The notes beneath the pieces are model-generated. The model ran no database searches. It was not told where the DNA came from and was given only the letters and a program-made list of their open reading frames with translations. This document shows positions 48,434 through 56,977 of a stretch of 64,000 nucleotides of DNA, one piece after another. The translations under genes were made by a program, and so were the position numbers. The stretch comes from Tritrichomonas musculus. Lineage: Eukaryota; Parabasalia; Tritrichomonadida; Tritrichomonadidae. Numbering within the stretch: the first letter of the stretch is position 1; the number at the start of each line of letters is the position of its first letter. Location: contig JAPFFF010000060.1 of assembly GCA_039105265.1 (NCBI GenBank), positions 792,435-856,434 of the forward strand, written 5' to 3'.

Positions 48434-50038
48434 TTATTCTGTTCCTGGAATTTTTTTTTCCCCATTTAATCTTTTCATTATTGTTTGAGCATATTGTGAT
48501 CGATTAGATAACGGAGGTCTTTGAGTTTGAGTACCAACTGCATCATTTGTTTCTGTTATTGGTGGATTGGGTTCGCTAACGCTCACTGGTGGTGGAGGTG
48601 GAGGAATGGGTGTTCCTACTGCCTCATTTGTTTCGGTTATTGGTTTTTGTTTTCTTTCTCTCTTTTTATATACTAGATTATTTGATTCAATTAATTCAAT
48701 AATATCTTTTCTTTTCATTGTTTCATTAAAATCAATACCATTTCTTCTTAACAATCTTCGAAGACTATCAATTTTAATTCCTTTATATTTTTCTCTCAAT
48801 TCTTGATTTCTTTGTTTTGCTTCAGATAGCGGTTTTCTCGGTTTTGGCTCATTTTCTTTCGCCTTTTTCGGTTTTGGTTTTCTCTGTTGTTTTTGTTTTG
48901 GCATGGTTATTCCATTATCTTTACATTGCTTAATTAATTCTTGTTTCGATAAATTAAAATTGACAAAATATCCATTTTGATTCAATAAATCAAACAAATC
49001 ATTTTTACTCAATGAGTCCCATTTTTGAGAATTCTTTTTTGTTTGTTTCTTCTCTTTCGCTTCAACAAAATCTTTTGCTCTAGGAACATTTGCTCTTGTC
49101 TTCGTCTTTTTTACTTCTTTACCAAATTTCCCTTTTGCTATATCATACATTGTTTGAACTAAATCCATTCTTGTTGCATCTGGTGGAATTGGATTAAGTT
49201 GAATTTTTTGAAATTTTTTTGATTGAATTGTATTAAATAAAGTTCCATAAGATAAATATCGATATTTACCTTTTTGAATACAATCTGCTTCATGTAACCA
49301 GATATTTAATTTTTCGTCATCTGTATTGTTATCTACATTATATCCTAATTTTTGTAATTTTTCAATTCTTTTAGCTTTTGGTATTTCACCATATTTAGCT
49401 ATCATTTTATTTATTTTATCTAATCTTTTCTTCTCTTTCGCATCAACAAAATCTTTTGCTCTAGGAACATTTGCTCTTGTTCTTTTTGGCTTTGGCTCAT
49501 TTTCTTTCGCCTTTTTTGGCTTTGGCTCATTTTCTTTCGCCTTTTTTGGCTTTGGCTCATTTTCTTTCGCCTTTTTTGGCTTTGGCTCATTTTCTTTCGC
49601 CTTTTTTGGCTTTGGCTCATTTTCTTTCGCCTTTTTTGGCTTTGGCTCATTTTCTTTCGACTGTAACTGTGGTGGAATTCCTCCTTTGAGTACCCATTCC
49701 ATCTTCTCTTGTTTTTTCTCTCCTGCTTTCTTTTTTCGTTTCCAAGCTAATGCTGCATTCAGGTCATCAGAATGAGCTTTTTTGACTTCTTGAGCTACAA
49801 TTTTTGTTCCTTTTTTCCTTTTTGCCCATTCTCTTGGAGTAAAAACATATTCATGAACTCCTTTGATTACATGAACCAAATTATCAACTGTTTTGATTCT
49901 ATAATATCTATCGTCAGTAAAAGAATAACTATCTCCTTTTCCAACATCTGTTCTCATTTTGGCATTTGATATTTGTTTCATTAATTTTTTCGCTTCTGGT
50001 GTTGTATTTGATCGTTTTGTATTTACTTTTTTTGACAT
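48434..50038 (-). CDS. Lys-rich SAP-like DNA-binding / core protein
   Basis: 534 residues starting MSKKVNTKRSNTTPEAKKLM. Six tandem copies of KENEPKPKKA (about 124-183) form an extended basic linker; the repeat recurs once near 395. At least two SAP-like helix-extended-helix segments are seen: LFDLLNQNGYFVNFNLSKQE (about 345-365) and LRRLLRRNGIDFNETMKRKD (about 423-443). A similar GYNVDNNTDDEKL segment lies near 235. The C-terminus is Pro-rich (PPPPPPV). SAP folds bind DNA, so a role in condensing or organising the genome in the virion or replication site is likely. Confidence 0.7.
   Translation of the reverse strand: MSKKVNTKRSNTTPEAKKLMKQISNAKMRTDVGKGDSYSFTDDRYYRIKTVDNLVHVIKGVHEYVFTPREWAKRKKGTKIVAQEVKKAHSDDLNAALAWKRKKKAGEKKQEKMEWVLKGGIPPQLQSKENEPKPKKAKENEPKPKKAKENEPKPKKAKENEPKPKKAKENEPKPKKAKENEPKPKRTRANVPRAKDFVDAKEKKRLDKINKMIAKYGEIPKAKRIEKLQKLGYNVDNNTDDEKLNIWLHEADCIQKGKYRYLSYGTLFNTIQSKKFQKIQLNPIPPDATRMDLVQTMYDIAKGKFGKEVKKTKTRANVPRAKDFVEAKEKKQTKKNSQKWDSLSKNDLFDLLNQNGYFVNFNLSKQELIKQCKDNGITMPKQKQQRKPKPKKAKENEPKPRKPLSEAKQRNQELREKYKGIKIDSLRRLLRRNGIDFNETMKRKDIIELIESNNLVYKKRERKQKPITETNEAVGTPIPPPPPPVSVSEPNPPITETNDAVGTQTQRPPLSNRSQYAQTIMKRLNGEKKIPGTE
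49482..49665 (-). repeat. 30-bp tandem repeat, six copies, coding
   Basis: The unit encodes KENEPKPKKA. The copies are almost identical at the DNA level, so the array expanded recently by slippage or unequal exchange. Confidence 0.9.
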
Positions 50039-50067
50039 TTATACTTGTAAAAATAATTATGATTTAT

Positions 50068-50592
50068 TTATTTTTCTTTTGGGCCATAATAAAGTCTTGC
50101 AACTCTATTTGGTCTTGTCTTATGTGTTTTTCCTTTATCTGATCTTGTTTTTCTTGGTTTTCCACTTTTCGTCATTTTTGGTGCCTTTGGTGCCTTTGGT
50201 GGTTTTGCACTTGCTCTTTTTGGATTTGTATATCCTGTTTTAGCCCAACGTTGAATAAGATTTTCTAATTTTTCCTTGGTATAAGTTGGTTCAATACGAA
50301 TTTTTTGGGCCAAACAGAAAGCTTGCAATTCTTCTTTTGATCTATGAGATAAATCCATTGCTGCTGCTGCTTGACGTCTTTTTGGTGCAGCTGTGGTTTT
50401 TTTCTTAACTGTCCCTGCTTTCTTATTTATAGGTTTAAATTTAGGTAGTGGTGGCCCTTGTTTTTTCTTTACTGTTCCTGCTTTCTTATTTATAGGTTTA
50501 AATTTAGGTAGTGGTGGTCCTTTTGCTGCTGCACCTGCTTCTGCTGCTGCTCCAACTGCCTCGACAACTTTCTTTACTGCATTTTCTGACAT
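50068..50592 (-). CDS. Basic SAP-like core protein
   Basis: 174 residues starting MSENAVKKVVEAVGAAAEAG. It carries two copies of a 20-residue unit (PLPKFKPINKKAGTVKKK, about 27-64), a SAP-like segment (about 84-113, SKEELQAFCLAQKIRIEPTY then TKEKLENLIQRW), and a Lys/Arg/Pro tail (KAPKMTKSGKPRKTRSDKG). The tail resembles histone H1-type or adenovirus core protein tails. Probably binds DNA. Confidence 0.7.
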   Translation of the reverse strand: MSENAVKKVVEAVGAAAEAGAAAKGPPLPKFKPINKKAGTVKKKQGPPLPKFKPINKKAGTVKKKTTAAPKRRQAAAAMDLSHRSKEELQAFCLAQKIRIEPTYTKEKLENLIQRWAKTGYTNPKRASAKPPKAPKAPKMTKSGKPRKTRSDKGKTHKTRPNRVARLYYGPKEK

Positions 50593-50648
50593 TGTTTATT
50601 TTTGATTTTTCATTAAATTATCAAAAAATAAAAATATTTTTTCTTTTT

Positions 50649-50822
50649 TTATCTTTTTCTTGTTCTTTTTACTCCTGATCTTTTGATTCCTTTATTTGAT
50701 CTCGCTTTTCTTGGTGTTGTTGTTGTTTTTCGTGTTGGTTTGCTTCTTTTTCTTATTTGTTTTTCGATTAAATACAATAATTCTGGCGGGATTTTTGACA
50801 TTTTCGTTCTTTTTGGTGGCAT
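50649..50822 (-). CDS. 57-residue Arg/Lys-rich core-like protein
   Basis: ATG at 50822, TAA at 50649-50651. It begins MPPKRTKMSKIPPELLYLIE and continues as an Arg/Lys/Thr run (KQIRKRSKPTRK, then PRKARSNKGIKR) to the end. The latter part resembles the tail of the 174-residue neighbour (TRSDKGK). The size and charge recall the small condensing peptides of adenoviruses (mu/pVII-like), by style only. Too short for usual gene calling, but composition and packing support it. Confidence 0.6.
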   Translation of the reverse strand: MPPKRTKMSKIPPELLYLIEKQIRKRSKPTRKTTTTPRKARSNKGIKRSGVKRTRKR

Positions 50823-50915
50823 TTTTGATTTTGCAAAATTCTAGAAAAAGTTCACATCAAACCTATTTCCAACTCTAACTTCTCTAATATAAATTGCTCT
50901 AACATATTAATGAGT

Positions 50916-51242
50916 TCATTCTTGATGTAATTCATTTTCTATCTCATTAAAATCTTCTTCATTTTCATTTTCCTCTTCTCCATTTTCAGGATCTTCAAAA
51001 GTTTTATTTAAGTTATCAACACTCTTTGATTTTGTTATTTTTCTATTTCCTCCTTTCAAATGTGGTCTTGATGGCCTATCTTTTTTCATCCAATCTGACC
51101 ACCTTACTGAAAATTCATTACCTTCATATAAATAATGAATACGAATATCTCCTCTTTTGTAATCATCTAATAATATACAATTTTCTTTAGCCATTTCTTC
51201 TCTCACTTTTTGAGTATTCCAACGGATCCTAGTCTTTGTCAT
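50916..51242 (-). CDS. Small protein with a possible DUF723-like fold
   Basis: 108 residues from the ATG at 51242 (MTKTRIRWNTQKVREEMAKE). The pattern ENCILLDDYKRGDIRIHYLY, then GNEFSVRWSDW and RPSRPHLKGG, recalls the phage and nuclease-associated domain in which a lone strand pair precedes a W-containing helix. The match is by eye and weak. The C-terminal third is acidic (EDPENGEEENENEED). It belongs to the leftward block. Confidence 0.55.
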   Translation of the reverse strand: MTKTRIRWNTQKVREEMAKENCILLDDYKRGDIRIHYLYEGNEFSVRWSDWMKKDRPSRPHLKGGNRKITKSKSVDNLNKTFEDPENGEEENENEEDFNEIENELHQE

Positions 51243-51298
51243 ATATTTTTGAGACAAAATAAAAAATTAAAAAAATTAAAAAAGCTTATTGTTTATTC

Positions 51299-51559
51299 TC
51301 AAAGATCAAAGTCATGGGGGTTATTTTTGATGTACTCTTGGATTCTTTCTTTCATTTTCTTGATTCTCTCTTCCACACTTTGAAGACTTTCCTTTTTCTT
51401 AAAAATGAAATGCTCGCTACCTCGAATCGCTTCTCGAAGTTCTCTGGCTTCCCTATTCATATCATTTAAATCATGTAGATATTTGAAAAAATCTTCCTTC
51501 GAAGGATGGAGATTTGACAAAGCATCAATTATTGGTAACAATATTAATACAAATAACAT
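51299..51559 (-). CDS. Small membrane-anchored or secreted coiled-coil protein
   Basis: 86 residues from the ATG at 51559. A hydrophobic N-terminus (MLFVLILLPIIDALSN) acts as signal peptide or anchor; the rest is a charged coiled coil (LREAIRGSEHFIFKKKESLQ) ending NPHDFDL. The start is set by the shared promoter signature just upstream, which includes AACCGTTTTCATTTTT on its strand; the longer non-ATG frame would run through that signature. It is divergent from the small membrane gene at 51610. Confidence 0.65.
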   Translation of the reverse strand: MLFVLILLPIIDALSNLHPSKEDFFKYLHDLNDMNREARELREAIRGSEHFIFKKKESLQSVEERIKKMKERIQEYIKNNPHDFDL

Positions 51560-51571
51560 AAATAAAAAATG

Positions 51572-51609
51572 AAAACGGTTAGATCGGTTTTGACAGACCA
51601 TTTTTTTAA
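51572..51609. promoter_or_regulatory. Divergent promoter with AACGGTT and CGGTTTTGACAGACC
   Basis: Two Myb-type cores (AACGGTT and TCGGTTTTGACA) lie between the divergent starts at 51559 and 51610. Inr-like TTCATTTTT faces left and CCATTTTTTT faces right, each about 10-15 bases from its ATG. Confidence 0.6.
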
Positions 51610-51777
51610 ATGTCTGAACCTTTAATTGATCAATCTCAAAGTGAAAGAATTGACCACAACGATGATTATTGTTGTGATTCTCCACCTCCGAATTGGTGTT
51701 TATGGATTGTTGTTATGATCGTAATTATTAACATTTGCTTGAACCTTCTCTACTTTTGGTTAAATATATTGGGTTAG
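51610..51777 (+). CDS. 55-residue tail-anchored-type membrane protein
   Basis: ATG at 51610 and TAG at 51775-51777. A polar N-terminus (MSEPLIDQSQSERIDHNDDY) with two Cys precedes a Pro-Pro-Pro turn, and a long hydrophobic helix (LWIVVMIVIINICLNLLYFW) ends at the C-terminus. The promoter signature lies 5-36 bases upstream. Its end is 11 bases from the convergent polymerase gene. Function unknown; membrane localisation is clear. Confidence 0.65.
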   Translation: MSEPLIDQSQSERIDHNDDYCCDSPPPNWCLWIVVMIVIINICLNLLYFWLNILG

Positions 51778-51787
51778 TAAACAATCA

Positions 51788-54193
51788 TTAATATTCAAAA
51801 TATTTTTCTCTCTTTCCTTCTTTATATGGTGTTGATATTCTTCTTTTGAATTCATTTAAGGTTGATACAGTCATATTTTTATTCATTTGGAAACATGGTT
51901 GACCTTTTGTAAGATCAAATGTTTGTTGATTCCCTTCGTATAAATATTTATATAATTTCATTGGATCATTATCAAATTCATTCTTATAAGCATATTTAAT
52001 AGATTGTTCAGTTAATCCTTTCCCACGAGTCATATAATCAATTTCACCTGTAGAATCTTGTAACTTATCAATATACATCTTTTTCATCAAAAAGTATGAT
52101 TCAATTGATTCTGGCATTTCTTTGTGACCATTTATAGTTGGAAAATCTGAATGGAATTGACCTAAATATTTACCTATGAGTTCTCGATTATATTTTTCTT
52201 TATAAGCTTTTTGTAATTTTGGTAAATCATTTATTTCAATATGCATTGAATCAGTATCCTGATAATAAATATGGCAACCAATATCAAATGCAAGACACAT
52301 CACTTCATTCATGATTCTTTTTGACATACTTAATACATGAATACCTAATAATGAAAAATTAAAATGTTTATCAATTGGTCTCAATATTCTAACAGCATGC
52401 ATATTATTTTGTAATTCAATATCTTCAACAATTTTGTTATAATTTTTGATCCAATAATTATCTAAAGTATCTTGATCATTAATGTATTTAAAATCTTTTT
52501 CAATAGGTCTTTCAATGGTTTTACCATAACAACTATTCATAATTAATTTATATAAATTTTGTAAAGGATTGTCTTGACTTTTATATTCTAATCTTTTCTC
52601 AAATATTTTTTGAATTTCTTTTTGGATATGATATTCTCTTTTTCCAGGCCAATAATAACCTCTTATTAATTCGAAATCTATTTTTTGAAATTCAATGAGA
52701 TCTTCTAAATAAATATTATCGACAATCATTTTGAAAGGTTTATCGAATTTATCATCATTAAGGTTACCATCTTTTGTTTTCTTAACGATTAATGGAAATG
52801 GATAATGTTTATGAATTCCAGTAACTAAAATTTCTACTATATATGCACCTTGTTTTGATAAAAATTCATAATTTAATTCAGTTTTGGATATTACTACTGG
52901 TTTTCCTTGAACGGTATATAATCTATGAATTGCTGAAGGATATAAACTAACTGCGTCAAAATCTGCTAATTTTTCAGTGATATGCCACTTTTTGTTATAA
53001 GCAGTCATACATCTACCTCCATAAACAGCATATGAACAAAATTTCCTAACAATTCCACCTACTGAATATAAATCATGACCATAATAAACTTTATGATTAA
53101 ATACATCATTAGCTAAAGAAGAAATTGAAATATATTTGAATGGATCGATTTTGAAATCTTGAATGAAACCTTGTCTAAATTTAACAAAACTTTCTCTTAA
53201 TATTCGAACATCTTGATGACAATAAAATAATGCATATTTCCACATATCAAATTCATTATTATTTAAACGGCATCCCTTAATTTTGTTAATATTTGAACGA
53301 AATAATTGATAATCTTGTTCAGTCCATGTTTTATCTTCTTCTTTACCTGCTTCATTAATTTGACCTTTATTTGTTCTTAATCTTTCAAATGTATAATATT
53401 TGTATGGGAAAATTTCTTTTTCACAAGGAATATTAAACATTAATGGTAGATTAGATAGCTTGCAAGAGAAAATTGGATAACTATCTTTAAATGTTATCTT
53501 TTTGTTCTCAAATTTCAAAGTCATATTAAAACATTGATTTCCTTTAATAATTGATGATAATATTTTTATATTTTGATTATTGTTTTGTAAAATCATTCTA
53601 ATATCATAAGCCAAATTATGAAAATAACAAATTGAATCAGTAGGTAAATATTTCAATAGATTTATATTACATTTTTCACCTAAGAATTCTTTCTTAATTT
53701 TCCCATCTAATGAATGTAAACAACATAAGAATGGAATATGAATTTTTGAACTTGTATCAGATTCAAAATCACAAAACCAATAAGAAGTTTCTACTTGTTT
53801 GATTATTTTTGTTTTTGGTTCAATTAATTTACAACAATATTCATCTTTATATTCTAATGTAGTATTTGAAATATCTTGATCAATTTCATTATAAAATATT
53901 GAATGTAATAAATGTTCTTGTGAATAATTAATTGGAATGAAATAATTTTTCTTAAATAATTCTCTAATCAAGTTTGAAGAAGTTATAAATGATCTACCTT
54001 TTGTCCAATGATCTGTAATCCAATCTTTATTATATTTGTCTTCATCTAACTTTTCAATATTTTTGATATAATAATATGTAAATGGAGTCTTTTCTTCGAT
54101 GAAATAATGTTTTTGATATACATTGAATTTATGAGTTCGTTCTGGTTCAGCTTTTTGTATACCCATATATGTTTTTCTTTTACCTTTATCCAT
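51788..54193 (-). CDS. polB: Protein-primed type B DNA polymerase
   Basis: 801 residues from the first ATG; the true N-terminus is uncertain. Exonuclease motifs: DFE (142-144), FHNLAYD (191-197), YCHQD (324-328). Polymerase motifs: A DFDAVSLYPS (411-420), B KLIMNSCYGKT (549-559), C YYQDTDSMHIE (643-653), and a later RGKG-type element (about 723). The inserts between A and B are the TPR1/TPR2-type regions expected of protein-primed enzymes. Such polymerases replicate Polintons, adenoviruses and related linear genomes from a terminal protein. It lies in the leftward replication block. All recognised catalytic motifs are present. Confidence 0.93.
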   Translation of the reverse strand: MDKGKRKTYMGIQKAEPERTHKFNVYQKHYFIEEKTPFTYYYIKNIEKLDEDKYNKDWITDHWTKGRSFITSSNLIRELFKKNYFIPINYSQEHLLHSIFYNEIDQDISNTTLEYKDEYCCKLIEPKTKIIKQVETSYWFCDFESDTSSKIHIPFLCCLHSLDGKIKKEFLGEKCNINLLKYLPTDSICYFHNLAYDIRMILQNNNQNIKILSSIIKGNQCFNMTLKFENKKITFKDSYPIFSCKLSNLPLMFNIPCEKEIFPYKYYTFERLRTNKGQINEAGKEEDKTWTEQDYQLFRSNINKIKGCRLNNNEFDMWKYALFYCHQDVRILRESFVKFRQGFIQDFKIDPFKYISISSLANDVFNHKVYYGHDLYSVGGIVRKFCSYAVYGGRCMTAYNKKWHITEKLADFDAVSLYPSAIHRLYTVQGKPVVISKTELNYEFLSKQGAYIVEILVTGIHKHYPFPLIVKKTKDGNLNDDKFDKPFKMIVDNIYLEDLIEFQKIDFELIRGYYWPGKREYHIQKEIQKIFEKRLEYKSQDNPLQNLYKLIMNSCYGKTIERPIEKDFKYINDQDTLDNYWIKNYNKIVEDIELQNNMHAVRILRPIDKHFNFSLLGIHVLSMSKRIMNEVMCLAFDIGCHIYYQDTDSMHIEINDLPKLQKAYKEKYNRELIGKYLGQFHSDFPTINGHKEMPESIESYFLMKKMYIDKLQDSTGEIDYMTRGKGLTEQSIKYAYKNEFDNDPMKLYKYLYEGNQQTFDLTKGQPCFQMNKNMTVSTLNEFKRRISTPYKEGKREKYFEY

Positions 54194-54426
54194 TGAACGT
54201 ACAGATTGTTTTTGAGCAACAGAATTATCATCAATATAAGTTAAATTAAGATGAATATTAAATTCTTCACATAAATGATTAATACTACTTTGTGATAAAT
54301 ATCTATTTTGAATCCTTAATCTAATTTGATTTAATAATGATTCTGAATAATTTCCAGTTTGTTGTAAAGCATAAATGAAACAACAATCATTTAATTCTTC
54401 TTTTATTTTCTTTGTCTTTTCATTAA

Positions 54427-55446
54427 TTAAACTATCAAATATTTGTAATCGAACAGGTAATCAATTAATACTTTTGGACAACCAGGTTTTAATAAATATT
54501 TAAAGAATCCTCCATCGACTGTATTTTTATGTTTTGGATGTTTTAATATACTAAATTTGATTTGAGAAAATAATGAAAATTCAGGTAATCTTTGACCTTC
54601 TAAATCATATTCCCAACCTGGATTCTTTTCAATTTGATAAATGAAATTCTCTTCTGTTAAATTCTTTAATAATTCTTCATAAGTTTTTCCATTTAAAGGT
54701 ACAGAATGCCATTGACCTCCAACTGAATAAGATAATTTATATTTTTCTGTTGCAGCTAATTCACCTATTTCATTTTCAAATTTCTTTCGTAAGAATGGAA
54801 ATAATTTCTTTCGACCATAATCATTTAATTGTTCAAAATTAATTCTCCAATCAGTTGGTGAATCATTTAACATTTTTATATAACCATCAACAATTCTATC
54901 TTGATCATTTTCATTATTAATTTTCATGAATTGAATAAATGAATCATCTTTTGAATGAGGTCTAATTGAATTCTGAATATTTAAGAAATAAGGATCAGTT
55001 GGTCTTTTTGGTTCATATTCATTTGATTTTGGCTCAGGAGGTGGAACTAATTTTCTCAAAGGTACATTTTGTTCACTAACGGGCATTAATTTTCTCAAAG
55101 GTACATTTGGTGGTGCATTTGCAATTATTTCACGTAAATTTGATTTTTCTGGCTCAATTGGTGTCGATGGTGGGGGTTCAGTAAATTCTTTTTCTGGAGG
55201 AGGTTGATTTAAATATTGAGGGAGATTTGAATGAGTTAAACCTTTAACGAACCAAAATATTGAATCCCCATTCAATTTCCCATCATAACCATTTTCTTTC
55301 ACTTTTTGTATAATATACTCATTTAATATTTCTTTACTCCGATCCCCATTCTTTTTAGAGAATTCTTTAAACGTTTCTTTACCATTCGTTAAGAGATTAT
55401 AAATCTCCATTAATCTGTTAGGATTCGCTCTAATAGTTGTTGTCAT
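54427..55446 (-). CDS. Protein upstream of the polymerase, unrecognised
   Basis: 339 residues starting MTTTIRANPNRLMEIYNLLT. Parts: a helical N-terminus (about 1-75), a Pro-rich middle with two copies of VPLRKLxPxxE (about 115-140), and an alpha/beta C-terminal region with WRINFEQLNDYGRKKLFPFL and GGQWHSVPLNGKTYEELLKN. It is immediately upstream of the polymerase on the same strand and is preceded by the shared promoter signature at 55474-55492. In protein-primed systems the terminal protein or the polymerase N-terminal region often sits here; I see no direct evidence for that role. Confidence 0.6.
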   Translation of the reverse strand: MTTTIRANPNRLMEIYNLLTNGKETFKEFSKKNGDRSKEILNEYIIQKVKENGYDGKLNGDSIFWFVKGLTHSNLPQYLNQPPPEKEFTEPPPSTPIEPEKSNLREIIANAPPNVPLRKLMPVSEQNVPLRKLVPPPEPKSNEYEPKRPTDPYFLNIQNSIRPHSKDDSFIQFMKINNENDQDRIVDGYIKMLNDSPTDWRINFEQLNDYGRKKLFPFLRKKFENEIGELAATEKYKLSYSVGGQWHSVPLNGKTYEELLKNLTEENFIYQIEKNPGWEYDLEGQRLPEFSLFSQIKFSILKHPKHKNTVDGGFFKYLLKPGCPKVLIDYLFDYKYLIV

Positions 55447-55473
55447 GTTAACTTTCTTTTACAATAAAAATAA

Positions 55474-55492
55474 TGGTCTGTCAAAACCGTTA
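55474..55492 (-). promoter_or_regulatory. Promoter signature AACGGTTTTGACAGACC
   Basis: On the minus strand TAACGGTTTTGACAGACCAT precedes the ATG at 55446 by about 30 bases, with a T-rich Inr-like stretch between. The 12-base core is identical to that at 60.69 kb. Confidence 0.6.
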
Positions 55493-55508
55493 ATTAAAAA
55501 GAAAATGT

Positions 55509-55769
55509 TTATTGAGGTCGAGTTAATTGAAGAACGAAAACGTCTTTTATTAATTGTTCGATTTGAACACCACGTTCAGCAACTTTTCGATCAATTCTTT
55601 GGACAGAACTTTCTAAACGTTCCAATCTTGAAGTTAATTCATCAAGTTGAGAATTTATTTTTTGCATGAGAACTTTCGTTATATTCAAATCATTTCGAAC
55701 ATTCGATAGAAAATCTCTTGTTTGATCATCAATCTTTTTCTTCTCTTCGAAAAAGTCAGGTTCACTCAT
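55509..55769 (-). CDS. Small coiled-coil protein
   Basis: 86 residues starting MSEPDFFEEKKKIDDQTRDF. Continuous heptads (LMQKINSQLDELTSRLERLE) run over most of the chain. The promoter signature with a TTCATT Inr lies directly upstream (55780-55797). Member of the right-arm coiled-coil family. Confidence 0.7.
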   Translation of the reverse strand: MSEPDFFEEKKKIDDQTRDFLSNVRNDLNITKVLMQKINSQLDELTSRLERLESSVQRIDRKVAERGVQIEQLIKDVFVLQLTRPQ

Positions 55770-55779
55770 TTAAAAATAA

Positions 55780-55797
55780 TGAAGTGTCAAAACCGTT
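55780..55797 (-). promoter_or_regulatory. Promoter signature AACGGTTTTGACACTTCA
   Basis: AACGGTTTTGACACTTCATT on the minus strand, its Inr (TTCATT) about 10-12 bases from the ATG at 55769. Confidence 0.6.
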
Positions 55798-55805
55798 TTT
55801 ATATT

Positions 55806-56513
55806 TCATTCCTGATAATGACTAATATATTCATCTATTAACCTCTTTAATTTATCTAAACATGTTTTTGAAGCAGTAATGATAGAACTATAAATTGAAA
55901 CATCATTTGTACCAAAATTCTTACGAATAATATCTTTTATATCTCTATTCGGTGTCATAGCTATTGGCATATTATCTTTGAAGTACCATTGATTTTTTTC
56001 TTTTGGTTTGATATCACGATAATAATCTTTATGACGTTTGACTAAATGTAATTTAACTTTTTCTGGATTATCTTTTAATTCTTCTAACCAAATTAAGAAT
56101 TTATAATCATATTCTCTATTTTTAGGTACTAATCTTGGTTTTTGTTCTTGTCTTTGTTTTTCAAAATACTCATCTAATAATTTTAGAACAAAGAAGGAAT
56201 AAGTAGGTGAAGCCCAAATTGCTATATGATTTATTAATAATTTATGAATATAAATTCCTTTCAAATTATTCGGTAAATTTGGTCGATTTTCTAATAACTT
56301 TTGGTCGGGCGGAATTCCGACTGACTCAGAAATAAATTGAAATAACTCCTTTGTTTGTTTATTTTCATTCCAATGCTTAATTTTCTTTGTTGATTGACAA
56401 GCACTAATTATACTATTTGCTTGAAACATATTATCTTTCTTTGAACGTATAATCCGTAAATGTTCATTATATTGTAACCATTCATAATTTTCATTTATTG
56501 GCTCTACTATCAT
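55806..56513 (-). CDS. KilA-N domain protein
   Basis: 235 residues starting MIVEPINENYEWLQYNEHLR. Residues about 20-120 fit KilA-N: MFQANSIISACQSTKKIKHW, then LFQFISES, and the typical IYIHKLLINHIAIWASPTYS followed by FFVLKLLDEYF. The C-terminal half (about 125-235) is a charged helical region with KRHKDYYRDIKPKEK. KilA-N is a DNA-binding domain widespread in phages and large eukaryotic DNA viruses. Probably a regulator of element transcription or replication. No promoter signature is seen upstream, unlike its neighbours. Confidence 0.8.
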   Translation of the reverse strand: MIVEPINENYEWLQYNEHLRIIRSKKDNMFQANSIISACQSTKKIKHWNENKQTKELFQFISESVGIPPDQKLLENRPNLPNNLKGIYIHKLLINHIAIWASPTYSFFVLKLLDEYFEKQRQEQKPRLVPKNREYDYKFLIWLEELKDNPEKVKLHLVKRHKDYYRDIKPKEKNQWYFKDNMPIAMTPNRDIKDIIRKNFGTNDVSIYSSIITASKTCLDKLKRLIDEYISHYQE

Positions 56514-56561
56514 TTTTGTTTTTGTAAGAGGATAAAAAAATAAAAAGATAAATTAAATTTA

Positions 56562-56939
56562 TTAATCATCATCATCCATTAGAAATTTTTGAAAAGAACT
56601 TATTTCAGCTATTAAAGCTCTTTTTTGAACTTTGTATTGATCAAAACTATCTTGATATTCTTTCCATGCTGATTTCTCTTCTGTCTCAAGTTCAGTTTTT
56701 ATTTTTTCATGATCTTCAATAATTGAATCAATTTGTATATCTTCGAAATCTCTTTTGAGTTTATATAAGTTGTGTAAATCTTCACCATTATACCGTTGAC
56801 AAAAAGAAATATCTTTCTCTTTTACTTTTGCTTCAGCCAAACGATTCATAGCATCATAGAATTCACTCATTGATTTTTTGAGTTTATCTTTCTTGTCCTC
56901 TATTAAATTTTGAAATACTACTTGAGGAACTCTCTTCAT
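56562..56939 (-). CDS. Small coiled-coil protein
   Basis: 126 residues from the ATG at 56939 (MKRVPQVVFQNLIEDKKDKL). This start is preferred to one ten codons upstream because the promoter signature (56943-56964) would otherwise be coding. Leu/Glu/Lys heptads, ending FLMDDDD. Divergent from the coiled-coil gene at 56978. Confidence 0.7.
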   Translation of the reverse strand: MKRVPQVVFQNLIEDKKDKLKKSMSEFYDAMNRLAEAKVKEKDISFCQRYNGEDLHNLYKLKRDFEDIQIDSIIEDHEKIKTELETEEKSAWKEYQDSFDQYKVQKRALIAEISSFQKFLMDDDD

Positions 56940-56977
56940 AAAAAGTGAAGTGTCAAAACCGTTATTCATTTTTTTAA
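56940..56977. promoter_or_regulatory. Compact divergent promoter between two coiled-coil genes
   Basis: Only 38 bases separate the two ATGs. Leftward: AACGGTTTTGACACTTCACT then TTTT and the ATG. Rightward: AACCGTTATTCATTTTTTT then AA and the ATG. One shared AACGGTT core serves both directions, each with its own TCAYT-type Inr. Confidence 0.65.

Noticed and set aside
49326-49775. Plus-strand open frame of Phe/Gly/Ser repeats
   Set aside because: Antisense reading of the KENEPKPKKA repeats; the minus frame has the SAP-like segments and longer extent.
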